A DNA stretch of 64,000 nt, taken from Talpa occidentalis. Its lineage: Eukaryota > Chordata > Mammalia > Eulipotyphla > Talpidae. How positions within the stretch are numbered: the stretch's first letter is position 1; each line of letters starts with the position of its first letter. The notes under the pieces are model-generated. The model searched no databases. It worked only from the letters and a program-made list of their open reading frames with translations, and was not told where the DNA came from. Location: positions 108,559,194 through 108,623,193 of the forward strand of contig NW_026555331.1 of the NCBI RefSeq assembly GCF_014898055.3, read 5' to 3'. Of the stretch, positions 48,028-59,601 are shown in pieces. The position numbers were made by a program, and so were the translations under genes.

Positions 48028-48215
48028 AGAGGACTCTGGACCATATGCTCTCTAGCTTATTCACAGCTTTGAGACCTTGGACAAGGTATTTAAATTCTCT
48101 GTACCTCTCACATCCCTTTTCTGTAAAATGGGGCTAGTAACAGTATCTACCATGGGATTGTTATGAAGATTGAGCAAGTTAATATAATTGCTTAGAAACA
48201 TGCCTGGCAACAGCA
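48028..48215 (+). mobile_element. MIR element
   Basis: 'tttgagaccttggacaaggt', 'ttttctgtaaaatggggcta', 'gggattgttatgaagattga' and 'aacatgcctggcaacagcac' follow the sense MIR consensus order. Confidence 0.85.
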
Positions 48216-48718
48216 CTCTGCTATTTTTTTAAATTAAATTTGGCACATTTGCCAGTTTGCCAGCTGTGACATTTATTTTATTCAGAGACTTTAACTGGAA
48301 TTATTAAATTAAATTTGTTGGAGAAATATAGTTGTCTCTGACATGTCTCTCTTAGAAGGTTGAGGCTAAGCTAGGAATGATTTGTAGAGTTACATATTTC
48401 CTGGTAAATACTATGTAATTGGTCATTTACTAACATCACTTAGTGCCCATATGTGCATAGTTTTGTCTTAGTCTCCTCTGTTTGCTGGGTTATATCAGGT
48501 TCAAACAGTTCAGATCAGAGGGACTTGGAAATTGTATTTCTTAGAGGGATTTGATTCAGGAAAGCAGCTGCTTATGGTCGCTGAGATCAAGGACCTGAAC
48601 TGTAGTCCACATGGAAGCCACGTTGAACTGGTATCTTGACACAGCACAAAGGAACAAGTCATACTTTTCTTTTTCTACCTATTGAACCAGTATCATAGCC
48701 AACCTGGAAAAAGGTATT

Positions 48719-49135
48719 TTGGTTCGTGGTTTAAATAGCAGTCAGCAGTCTTTTATTGTTGTTGATACTGCTTTTCACTTAGAGAAAATTTGGAAGATGG
48801 TTATCTGTTTAGTGTTGCCAAATATATTGTTATTATGCAGACCCTGCAGGCAGCAGCTGCAGTTGTTTTCCAAAGGACATGCAACCAATCTAGCTGTTGT
48901 GCACCCAGCTGTAGTGTTGCTGGCTATATTTGGTCGTTTTACTCACAGTTCCATGCATACTAACACTTTCCATTGCAAAAGTAAAATTGAAAGATGGGTA
49001 CTGTATTTTGATGGTCTTTATCTTTTTCATCTGTTCTTGGTTTTAGTTCTTAAATTACTGCTATTTTTCTTGGAAATTTCACATCCTGTGTATACATTTG
49101 ATTTCTATCTAATATGTCCATTTTTTAAGGTTTAG
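48719..49135 (+). other. Unrecognised 138-codon open frame
   Basis: An open frame rich in Leu and Phe, with a predicted hydrophobic stretch near its end (LFHLFLVLVLKLLLFFLEIS). I recognise no family, see no start context or splice signals that would make it a gene, and consider chance most likely in T-rich DNA. Confidence 0.1.
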
Positions 49136-49559
49136 GGCTGTTATATAAGTATATGATGTACTGAAATGATTTGTTTCAACTTGACCCAATTAGAATTTAC
49201 TTTAGCCCTGAGCCAGCCGAAATAAGATTGAGCTAATTTATGCCACTATTTTTTCCAATAATGTTGAACTGGAGCAGAACCACTTATTGTGCTAATGCTC
49301 TCTTTTTACATGTACAGATGCTTATTTACATAGAAAGAAAAGTAATGCATACGAGTTGCATTTTAATTTTATGGGAGACAAGTAGAATATTGTAAAAGAT
49401 GTAGTTTGCCTCTTTTACATGGTTTTCTGGTTTGAAATTTGATGTATTACATATTAATAAAAATAAAAGGCTGGAGTGGGATGGATATATTTGCTTAATA
49501 ATTACAGTCATGTGGTTAATTTTATACCATATCTGTGTAGATTTCAACAATAATAATGA

Positions 49560-49800
49560 TAATAATAATCATTTAATATTTAATGAGTGTTTCTTTTGTA
49601 CCATACATTAGGGTAAGCTTTTTACATTAAACAATTAACACTGAAAAAAGATTTTTAAAGCAGGTACTAGTATTTTTTTTTTAATTTTACAGCTTAGACA
49701 AGTGATGATTATGGGTGTTAACATACTTTTCCCAAGTCCACACAGTTTTAGAGCTGGGATTCAATTCCAGTTATTTCTGACTTAAGTGAGTCTTAATAAT
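49560..49800 (-). mobile_element. MIR fragment
   Basis: 'cccaagtccacacagtttta' and 'gagctgggattcaattccag' are clear antisense MIR landmarks. The rest is diverged, with a T-run at about 49671-49682. Confidence 0.65.
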
Positions 49801-50699
49801 GTCTGTTCTATTTTTACTATTTTCTTCCATGTTACAATTTGGCATGCAGAGTGTAAATATCAGGGACTTTGCAGCAAATAGATGGGATAATTGAGAGAGA
49901 AGTTGTGAACAACAGTAAGAGATAATAAGGCTAGCAATGATGTAAACTGTTGTCATCCCTTTAGATGAAAGGATGCAAGAAGGGATTGGTTACTGGATCC
50001 TCTAGAGTGTCGCTGTAGCTGTAGGAGAGGGTCATGTATCAGTAGCTGTTGTCTTAAATTGAGGGACACAACCAACCTTGAGATTGGAAGGAAAGGAGCT
50101 CAGGAAATAAATATCCTGACCCCACTTTCCTCCCTTTTTCCAGTCTCTTGCCAGTGATCCTCATTGGCCAAACTCAATTGGAAGGCAGGGGAAAGAGATC
50201 CTTTGATGCAGTGATCAGCTCTTCTGGCACAGAGCAGATTGGAAACAGATGGAAAGTTTGCAGGGTAAATGGAAAATATCCAGTTCACAGATGGACTACT
50301 GAGAAAATAGTTCCTTGATGTTAAAACATCAGTGAAGTCAGGATTTTCTACTTCTGTCTCTAATCCTTTTACCTATTTCTTTCTAATTTCAATATTTTAC
50401 TTTAATTATAGGTTTCAGAAATATCATGAGTTGGTAGAGAAAATACACTACGATTCTTTCCTTGTAATTGCCAGACTTTTGGATTTGAACAAATTTACTT
50501 TAAATATGCCTCTCCTTGATTTTTCCTACTCCTTTAAAACATGAGTAACAATATCAGTAATATCTCTGTTCTAGGTAGATACAATAAGGGGTCATGAAAT
50601 AGTAATGAACTTTGACATTTAATAACATGTAGATTTATATACATTTTTACTTTTTCATTGGTCTTCCTTTCTAAATCTTCAGACTTATATCTGATATCA

Positions 50700-51065
50700 T
50701 TTTTCCAGTGCCTAAAAAAAAAAAAACTGCTTTACTATTTCTTTTGGGATGGCTCTATTGATATACAAATCATTAAATTTTTCTTCATCTGAAAGATTTC
50801 TTTATCTTGTATTCATTTTTGAAGGATATTTTTGCTAGGTATATAATTTTAGATTAATAGTTATTTTCTTTCAGCACTATGAAATATAAGTGCATTGGTC
50901 ATCTAACTTCTACAGTCACTACTGAGAAGTTAGTTATGTTATTCTATTCTTTGAAATTAGTCATTCCTTTTCTGACTTCTTTTAAGGTTTTTCTCTCTTT
51001 GATTTTAAGCAATTTTACTATGAGAAGCTTAGGTGTATTAATTTATTCACTCATTGCTTTATTCC
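50700..51065 (-). mobile_element. Old LINE-1 5'-region fragment, antisense
   Basis: 'cattttgaaggatat'-type landmarks ('tttttgctaggtatataatt', 'gattttaagcaattttacta') match the upstream L1 sequence seen at 12060-12420. Confidence 0.5.
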
Positions 51066-51206
51066 AGAGAGCTTATTTTTAAAGAGAACCCAAAAGGTTG
51101 TGTTGCTAAATAGTTGTTATTCTTGAAAATAATAATGGTAAAGGAAATCAGTAGGTAATAAGGGTAAATTAAAAACTTTAGGCATTTTTTACATATTTTT
51201 TCTGTT

Positions 51207-51290
51207 ATCCAAGTGCTAACCAGGCCCAACCTTGCGTAACTTCCAAGATCAGATGATATTGGGCATGTTCAGGGTGGTGTGGCTGTAAAC
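51207..51290 (-). pseudogene. 5S rRNA pseudogene, truncated
   Basis: Read on the minus strand, the 84 bases follow the 5' two thirds of 5S rRNA: 'gtttacagccacaccaccct', then gaacatgcccaatatcatct, ggaagttacgcaaggttggg, and cctggttagcacttggat. Scattered C-to-T type differences (such as cccaatat for cccgatct) and loss of the last third show it is not functional. 5S-derived SINEs exist in some mammals, but no SINE body or tail follows here. Confidence 0.88.
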
Positions 51291-51324
51291 GATTTCTTCT
51301 AAATATTGCTTTCTTCTCTACGTC

Positions 51325-51510
51325 CCCCCACTTGCCCTACATTCATTGAGGTTATGATGAACAAAATTATGTATATTTAAGGTATACAATGTGATGGCTT
51401 TGTATACATATGCATTGTATAATGATTACCGTAATCAAAACGAACACATCCATTATTTCACATTTGTATGTGTATGAGCATATGTATGTGTTAACATTGC
51501 TCCTAAGCAG
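51325..51510 (-). mobile_element. Old LINE-1 3' UTR fragment
   Basis: 'ttaaggtatacaatgtgatg', 'ataatgattaccgtaatcaa' and 'aacacatccattatttcaca' match the 3' UTR of old L1 families in antisense. Confidence 0.65.
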
Positions 51511-51514
51511 AGGA

Positions 51515-52575
51515 ATGATTGTGGTGTAAGAAGTCAGGAAAAATGAAAGGGAGTTAAACTGGGTTCCTTCTTTCCCTTGTTGAAAGCCAGGAACATAGAA
51601 GTAAAGGAAAGGGGATAGGCTTATTTTCCCTTCATTTATAGTATCAGAAAAGAAGGTAAAGAACCAAGTGATAGGTTTTTACTGCCTGTAACAGTATAGA
51701 ATAGAATTGTAAATGTTCTTTTTTACCTTTGTCACCTCATGATGAAATAATTTGAAAGAACAAATGATTTTTAATGAAAAGCATTGTCAATTTACAAACA
51801 TACAAAGGGAAAAATCTTGAAATTGGTAGAAGGTTGTTTATTGTAAAAGGAAGTAATTTTATTCAATGAATGTCAACCTATAATGAAGGTCATCATGCTA
51901 CTGAAAATTTTTCATCCTTGCATCAAAGTAACATTATATCAGCATCAGTGAAGTCTTCCATAGTCAATCCTGTTCCTCAGGACAAGAAAATGTGGAAAAA
52001 TGAAAATATAATCACTAAATTGTATTGGAGTGAAAATGATGAAAAGGTTTTCTTTTGATATTAATCTGAAAAAGTTTGTGTACTAAATTTTGTAAGCCAG
52101 AGTTTTGAATTATTGGATTGATATTGTGTGATGGTATCTGCAGCATTTGATTTCTTGAAAGGTTATGTTGTGAAAAATTTGTTTTGTAAGAGTAGATATA
52201 CAAAAAAGCATATGCCATTGTTATTACCTAGAATCCAATAAAAGATAGCTTTTACAAATTATTTCCACATGTGTGTAGGAGTTGCTTTCATAGTTAGGTT
52301 ATTTTAGATACAAAATAATTTGCTTCATATTTTAAGCATTGAAATATTCCTTAAAAATTAGTGTTTCTGTAACTTAGCATCATCTATAATAGAAGTAGTC
52401 CAAAATACAAGATTTCAGCAAGTCATTGAAATAGCATATTCTATGGGCAATCTGTTGAACAACATAATGATATTTGCAGGGAGAGCGTAGCATCTATGAG
52501 GAGTCTTCCCCAAAAGTTACTAAATTCAAGATTTACATCCTTAAACCACATGATTAAAAAAGAACAAGCAAAAAA
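51515..52575 (+). other. Intronic sequence without recognised features
   Basis: AT-rich unique-looking DNA. A 62-codon frame at 51870-52058 is unrecognised and probably chance. Confidence 0.5.
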
Positions 52576-52990
52576 CACTTTTATTTTTTCAGGTAACATT
52601 GTCTTACAACACTCACTATGATTTTTATGATGATTATGATACTCTGGTATCTGGTATACTCTGGATGCCAGATCATACACACCACCAAGGGACCCATTGT
52701 CCTCCACTATAATCCATTGTTTTCCCTCCTCACTTTGCTCTCTTCACCCTCTCTTACCCCTCAACCTTGTATCTTCAGTTCTACAGTCAGAATACTAGGG
52801 TTTGTTATTGGTTTTTTGGTATGGTTTTATCTGATCCTGTGCTTTATTTTTCTGTATTCCACATATAAAAGAAAACATTCAATATTTGTCTTTCTCCTTG
52901 TGTCGTGTTTGGAGTAGCATATACCCTTCAGTTTATTCCATGTTGTCACAAATAGCAAGAGTATTTTTTTAATAGCTGAGTCATATTCCA

Positions 52991-52991
<1 letters not shown>

Positions 52992-53028
<37 letters not shown>
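52992..53028. repeat. (CA)n microsatellite
   Basis: About 18 CA units, uninterrupted, within the old L1. Confidence 0.95.
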
Positions 53029-53030
<2 letters not shown>

Positions 53031-53375
53031 ACACAGGAGTGCATATATACCTTCAAATTAGTGCTTTTGTGTTCTCTGAATAAATACCAAAGGGTTGGAG
53101 TAGCTGGACTGATTAGTAAATCTATTTTTAATATCTTTAGGAACCTTCATACTGTTTTCCATTTGGACTGGACCAATCTATATTCACACCAAATTTGTAT
53201 GAGGGCTTCCTTTTCTCCACATCCTCACCAACACTAATTATTTCTGGTCTTTATGATATGGGCCATTTCACTGGTGTGAGATGGTAAGATATTATTTCAT
53301 TGTGGTTTTCATTTGCATTTTCCTGATGATCAGTGATGATGAACATTTTTTTAGATGCCTATTGGCTTTTTAAAA

Positions 53376-53678
53376 TTTTTTTTAATAGAGGCATGTTTTT
53401 CTTTCTTTATTTGTTTGTTTGTTTTGTTTATTCATGCACTGGGTACAGTCAGAAGTGCGGGAGGGTGAGAGAATTCACCAGAGCCAGAGCAGGGAGCAGA
53501 GCAGGCAGAAGGACCGAAGTACACTGCTGAGGGGAGCAGCGGGCGGCAGGAGAGGACTGCGCGCCATGTGGGACCCTCCTCCGGTGGCCTGGGAGCAGCC
53601 GGGGATCGAACTGGCACCGCAGAGGCCACGGGCAGCTTCGCAACACAGCGCTCAACCGCTGCGCCACCGGGGAGGCCC
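53376..53678 (-). mobile_element. tRNA-derived SINE, type I with extra tail motif, antisense
   Basis: 'taatagaggcatgttttt', TTTG/TTTA repeats, 'attcatgcactgggtacagt', full body and head ending 'accggggaggccc'. No convincing target-site duplication was found. Confidence 0.93.
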
Positions 53679-54589
53679 TATATGTCTTTATTAGATAAGT
53701 GTCTATTTAGCTAGTCTGCCCATTTCCCCCCCCCATTGGATTATTTTCTTTTTTTTTAAGTTATATGAGTTATTTGCATGTCTTGAATATCAGCCCCTTG
53801 TGAAATGTATGATGTGCAAATATTTTCTCCCATTCAATATAGTGTATTTAGGTTTACTGTTAGTTTCTTTTGCCGTGCAGAATCTTTTAGCGTTTGATAT
53901 AGTCCCAATTATTTATATTATATTTTATTTCTCTTACTATTGGAGATGAGTTTCCAAAGACATTACTGAAGCCCATTCTTGGGTGTTTTGTCTGTGTTTT
54001 CTTCTAAGTGTTTTATGGTTTCAATCTTCATGTTTTCTTTCCATTTTGAGTTAATTTTTGTGTATGGTGTGAGATTGTGGTCTAATTTCATTCTTTTATT
54101 CCAACATTTATTGAAGACTTTCCTTTCTCCAATGTATATTCTTAGCTCTTTGTCATGATTATCTGTCCATATAAGTGTGAGTTTATTTCTGGCTCTTAAT
54201 TCTATTCCATTTGTCTCTGTGTCTGCTTTTGTTACAGTAATGCCGTTTTGATTATTGTAGCTTTGTGTATAGCTTAACAGTCCTCCTTTTTTGTGAAGAT
54301 TGGGTATTTGGGTATTTGGAGTCTTTTCTTCTTACATATGAATCTCAGCATTATTGTTTTATATCTCTGAAGAATGCCATTGAAATTTTTGTAGCGCTTG
54401 ATTTAAATCTATATAGTACTTGATTTAAATATATATGAGAAGGCCATCTTGACAATGAGTAGAAAATATCTTTTTATTTCACTGTGTCTTCTGTTTCCTT
54501 AACAATGTCTTATATTTTTCATTTTACTGGTCATATTAATGTTCATGTTTATGCTGTTCTAATTTTCTGGAGTAACCTCTCCAGTCTTA

Positions 54590-55125
54590 ATATTTATGCA
54601 AACCATGCTTTTCCTTCCAGGTCCAATTTGACTCTTAATTTATGTCTTTTTCTTCATAGCACTCATCACCTTTGAACACAGTATCTACTAATTTCTTTTG
54701 TTAATTGTTTATCGCTATTAGACTATGAATTCTTAAGAGCACAGAGATTTTTTGTGATTTCTTCACTAATAGTCTCACTTTGAAAATTGTGCCTGACATA
54801 TTTTTGATACTCAGATGTTTTTTATTTTTTTAAAGATTTATTTATTTATTTATACAAGCACTGGGTACAGTTAGAAGTGCGGGAGGGTGAGAGAATTCAC
54901 CAGAGCCAGAGCGGGGAGCAGAGCAGGCAGAAGGACCGAGGAACACTGCTGAGGGGAGCAGCGGGCGGCAGGAGAGGTCTGCGCGCCATGTGGGACCCTC
55001 CCCCGGTGGTTGGGCTGCAGCTGGGAATCGAACCAGCGCTGCAGAGGCTGCGGGCAGCTTTGCAACCCAGAACTCAACCGCTGCGCCACCGGGGAGGCCC
55101 ATACTCAGATGTTTTTTAAATGAAT
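54590..55125 (+). mobile_element. L2 3' end, sense, split by a SINE
   Basis: 'cttcatagcactcatcacct', 'gactatgaattcttaagagc', 'aaaattgtgcctgacatatt' and, after the SINE (54825-55100), 'ttttttaaatgaatg' reproduce the L2 terminus. This is the best L2 match in the window. Confidence 0.75.
54825..55100 (-). mobile_element. tRNA-derived SINE, type I, antisense
   Basis: Complete copy inserted in the L2. The target-site duplication atactcagatgtttttta is exact over 18 bases (54807-54824, 55101-55118). Confidence 0.97.
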
Positions 55126-55139
55126 GTTTCTGGCCTCAG

Positions 55140-55450
55140 TATCTTTCATGGAGAACACTTTACTAGAGTGCTCTGCTTCTTATCTTATATAATTCCTGCT
55201 CAGGTTCTCTCCTCTAGGAAACATTCTGGCCTTCTGATATCTCATCTTCATGTTCTTTCACTTTGTTTCTATTGGCTTTCTTGCTTATGTCCACCTTTCA
55301 TTTGAGCATGCTTTATGCATTGTTTGATATATATATATATATATATTTGTATCACCCACTGTACTTTAAGTACTTTAAGGAAAATGATCAGTGTAACCTG
55401 CCTATTTTTAACTTCTAGACTGATGCCTAAACACAGTGGGTATTATTATT
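55140..55450 (+). mobile_element. Possible L2 fragment
   Basis: The C/T-rich beginning and 'tctagactgatgcctaaaca' near the end resemble L2. An AT microsatellite (55326-55347) lies inside. Confidence 0.4.
55326..55347. repeat. (TA)n microsatellite
   Basis: About eleven uninterrupted AT units. Confidence 0.95.
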
Positions 55451-55454
55451 TTTT

Positions 55455-57050
55455 TCAATAATCAAAGAAGTAATAGCAGAATCAAATCCTTATAAAGATG
55501 TTTTGCTTCCCCACTTGAAAATAGGTACTTTTAAAAGTTACATCATTTTTTCTTCTGATTAACAACTTACTTGTTTGGTCTGTGAACAAAGTAAGTCAGA
55601 TTTAGTAGTCTTCTATTGACTTTCTAGTAAGTCTAATGAAAGTTAGTTTGGAAGGAGCAGGTTAGACTCTTAGTTCCAAATGCTTAGAAGTTTCTTACTA
55701 CAAAAGGTATTTTGTCTAGTCTTCCACTACAACCTCTGTAATTTCTGCAATTTTCTGTGACAACTTCTTTTTGCAGAGTTTGATGCTTTGATATTTTTGG
55801 AAGCTGGCCTTGGCTCCCCTATTTCACTTGTCCTTTTCTTAGGTACTCTAATTACCATGTCTCTGCTATTAAATAATCCAGCTCTTGATTATCGAGTCTA
55901 ATTGTGGGTAGCAATAATAACTGAAAACCATTTACACAAACCTCAAATTGTACCTAAAAAATTGTTTTAAATTTTCCATTCTTGGGAAGTCAACATGGAA
56001 TGGTGGCAAAAGAAAAAATACCTCACTGTGAATCAGGAAACCTAGATTCTATGCTTAATTCTTCCTGGCTCCCAGATTTCTGTATTCAGTACAAGTTTTG
56101 TAAGTCAAAATGTATTAATATAAAGTCTTGCCTGAGAAATGGTTATGCAGGAAAGGACCAACAAGGCATTATTGTTTTTAAAAATTGCGAAAGTAACTCC
56201 TTAACACATATGTGCTAAATATACACAGGTGCTTTGCTTAATGCCTGACTTATTCCAGTAAGGACTTAATGCATTGGAACATTATGGCACAGAACTGTGT
56301 CTTCTTTTATGTATCAGGGAAGGGCTCCAATATCTAGTTTTATTTATGGAAAGAGTCCCTGCATTGAACTTCTACTTTAGAAAAATCAACTTTCCCTGCA
56401 TTGAACTTCTACTTTAGAAAAATCAACTTTCTTTTCCTTGGGAGAGAATATACCTGCATATTAGCTTTCTTGGCATTTATACCTTCAAGCCTCAGTGCCA
56501 GATAGAGCGACCTACCACCTGCATCTTATCTTTCCACTACTTTCAGCATTACTTTATTATTTGGTGATTAGAAAGAATAAGGAAGGGATATTAGATAAGT
56601 GTAAATAAAGTTCAGTATATTCTGTATTGATCTCAAGGGTTCCATTTGAAGTTTTATGGACAATTACAGTTCTTCTACATTTACTTACTGGTCTATAATT
56701 ATTGATTGGTATGTGGAATGTTGTGGTGTTTTTTGTGTTCCTTATAAATATTATAAAGGTGGATTTAGAGTGAATTCTTTTGGAACATTTCATGTAGATG
56801 AAGTCATTGTGTCTGGCACTAAGGGATTCAGATTCAATCTCACATAATCCCTATCCCAAGGGAGTTTATAGCCTGTTCAAAGGTGACAAACTATTATATT
56901 TTAAAAAATGCAATAACATTTTATAGGTGCTATTTTAGTGGGTATAGGAAGGTAGTGTATTTTATTTGAAGGTAGTAAGATTGGCTTTTGGAGAGATAGT
57001 TTAAAAGAAGAATAAGTATTTGAAAGGTTAATTGTGTCACTTAGCTTGGT
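55455..57050 (+). other. Intronic sequence, one tandem duplication
   Basis: Mostly unique-looking DNA. The only structure recognised is the 37-bp duplication at 56357-56430. Confidence 0.5.
56357..56430. repeat. Exact 37-bp tandem duplication
   Basis: Two identical 37-base units (56357-56393, 56394-56430), each beginning ccctgcattgaacttct and ending atcaacttt. Confidence 0.95.
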
Positions 57051-57149
57051 TGTGAAACAACCAGTCTTAGAATTTAGTAGTTTAAAACAACAAACAACAA
57101 ATATTTATTTGGGTCATGGGTGTGGGTTGTCAGGTTTGGTCTGGGCTTA

Positions 57150-57565
57150 ACTGTATGGCACTTCTGTCTCTTTTTAATTGTATATTGGTTCTCTGGAGCA
57201 AATTTGATAGCTTTACATAACAGAAATTTATTCTCTCACAGTTTTGGAGGGCAAAGTCTAAAATCAAGGTGTGAAAAGAACTTATTCTCAGGCCTGGACT
57301 CTCTGAGAGAGAATCTATTCCAGGTCTCTGTGTAGTAGGTTTTAGCAACTCTTGGTGTTCCTTGAGTTGTCTCAGTGCTTCAATTCTGCCTTTTTCTCTA
57401 ATAGGTCTTCTATGTTTCTGTGTCTTCTCCTTTTTTTGTCTTTTAAGAACACACTCATTTTTGGATTTATAGCCCATGCTAATGATGATCTCATCATTCT
57501 TTTATCCAAAGCAAGATATAGTCCAGTCCAAATTCAAGGGATGGAGGAATAGACTTCACCCTTAC
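57150..57565. mobile_element. Degenerate interspersed repeat, possibly LTR (MaLR) type
   Basis: 'aacagaaatttattctctca', 'cagttttggagggcaaagtc' and 'taaaatcaaggtgtgaaaag' resemble a widespread old mammalian repeat that I associate with MaLR-type LTRs. The family assignment is uncertain, and there is no internal coding region. Confidence 0.3.
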
Positions 57566-59601
57566 TCAGAGGCACTGGAAAGTCAGTTCAAGAGCAATGG
57601 ATTCTTTGAGGGAGAAAAGTTTGGCTATATTTGCTGTCTCCCACACTGATGAAGAGAAAAAGGCAGGATGAATAATAGAGTTAAATGGGGTTGGAGTCTG
57701 GGAAAGAACATATGTGCCATAAATATAGGGATAAAATGTAGACAGACCCCAAGTTTTGTCAGCATTGATTTTTTATACATCATCTCTGTGGTAGTATCTC
57801 AGTGGTGTCATTTTATATATATTTGTATATGTATGTATGAATTTCATTTACTGTTTTTTTACTCCCCACATTTTGCATTATGGAAATGACCAAATATATA
57901 CAAAGTAAAAGAATAGTAAAATGAGCTCCAGGAATTATCAGTGGGCTTGCTTTTTTCCTACACATTCACCACATACCCAACAATGATAGCTGGGAGTCCC
58001 TGGTTGTTCCATATCCTCTCCAATATTTGGTGTTGCGAATCTTTTTTAAATTTATATTGAGGTAAACTTTGGTTTACATCATTGTTTGTACTTTGGAAGT
58101 ATAGGACCCTTCCTCCAACCCTGTGCTGTTATCATAGCACTGCCACGACTGATGTGCTGGTCCACTACCTTAGTCCATTGTGCCTTCTCCCCATTTTGTG
58201 TTCCTCCACCCCTATCCTCTACCCCTCTGAATGTCTCAGTCCTACAGTCTGCCTTCAAGGGTTCATTTTTTGTATTTAGCTTTATCTTACTCTATGGTTT
58301 CTCTATAGTCCACATGTAGTGACACCATCTGGTATTTGTCTTTCCTCTGACTTAGCATAATCCCTTCCAGGTCAATCTATGATGCCACAAATGGCCTTGA
58401 GTTTATCTTTTATGGTTGCTGAGTAGTATCCCATTGTGTATGTCTACCACATCTTCTTGATCTGCTCATTTCTGGGGGACACTTAGGTTGTTTCCATAGC
58501 TTGGCTATTGGAAATAATGCTCAGTGAACATGAGAGAACAAATTTCCCTTTGAATTAATATATTTGTGTTTTTTTGGCTACATACCTTGTAGTGGAATTG
58601 CTGGGTTATAATATAGTAGATCTATTTATAGTCTTTGAGACACCTTCATACTGCTTTATGTAGGGACTGGACCAGTTTACATTCCCACCAACAATGTTCC
58701 TTTTTTCCCACATCCTTGCCAGCACTTGATGTTTTGGTCTTTTTAATATGGCCCATTGTCATAGGTATGAGGTAGTATCTCACTGTTGTTTGGGTATGCA
58801 TTTCCCTGTTGATAAGTGATAATGAACAATTTTTCATGTGCTTGTTGGCCATCTGTGTAACTTCATTGGAGAACTACCTATTTAACTCTTTTGCCTGTTA
58901 AAAAAAAATGGGTTATTTGTTTTCTTTTTGTTGAGTTTTATGAGTTCTTTATATATCTTCAAGATCAGATCCTTGTTAGATGTATGAATATTTTTTCCCA
59001 GTCAGTAGTATATCTTTTTGTCTCAGTTATGTTTTTTTTTCCCTGTTTTTCTGTGTAGAAGCATTTTAGTTTGATGTAGTCCCAATTGTTTATGTTCTCT
59101 TGTTTTCCTTGCTATTGGAGACATGTGTAAGAAGTTATCACTGAAGCTTATGTTGTCTGTTTTTTTTATGTGTATTGTATAGTCTCAGTTCTTCATAGGC
59201 ATATCTTTTATCCATTTTGAGTTGATTTTTTTTGTATGCTGTTAGATAATGACCTAGCTTTATTTTTTTGCTTGTGGCTGTCCATTTTTCCCAGCACCAT
59301 TTATAAAAGAGGACTTCCTTATGCCAATGTATGCTCTTGACTTCTTTGTCATAGATTAACTGTTCATATGGGTGTAGGTTTCTTTCTATGGTATCAATGC
59401 TAATCTTGTGGCTTGTGTCTCTATTTTTGTCCAGTTTTGTGCTGTTTTGATTATTATACTTTACAGTATAGTTTGAAATCTGGTAGTGTGATACCACCAC
59501 TCACTCTCTTTGTCAGGATTGCTTTGGTTATCCAGGATCTTGTATGGTACCATACGAATTTCAGTATTGCTTAGTCTATTTCCTTAAAGAATGCTATTGA
59601 G

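Larger units (their letters stand above)
52580..54545 (-). mobile_element. Old LINE-1, 3' half, antisense, split by a SINE
   Basis: Reversed 3' UTR from about 52580, ORF2 C-terminus with a CA microsatellite (52992-53028), then ORF2 up to 'atgccattgaaatttttgta' and beyond. A SINE interrupts it at 53376-53678. It is a decayed copy. Confidence 0.8.

Noticed and set aside
57150..57565. Possible endogenous retrovirus
   Set aside because: Only an LTR-like degenerate patch was seen. No retroviral coding sequence is visible, and all reverse-transcriptase-related frames in the window belong to L1.
59138..59500. Minus-strand frame of 120 codons
   Set aside because: Recognisable as decayed L1 ORF2 (QLIYDKEVKSIHWHKEVLFY), part of the old antisense element and not a gene.
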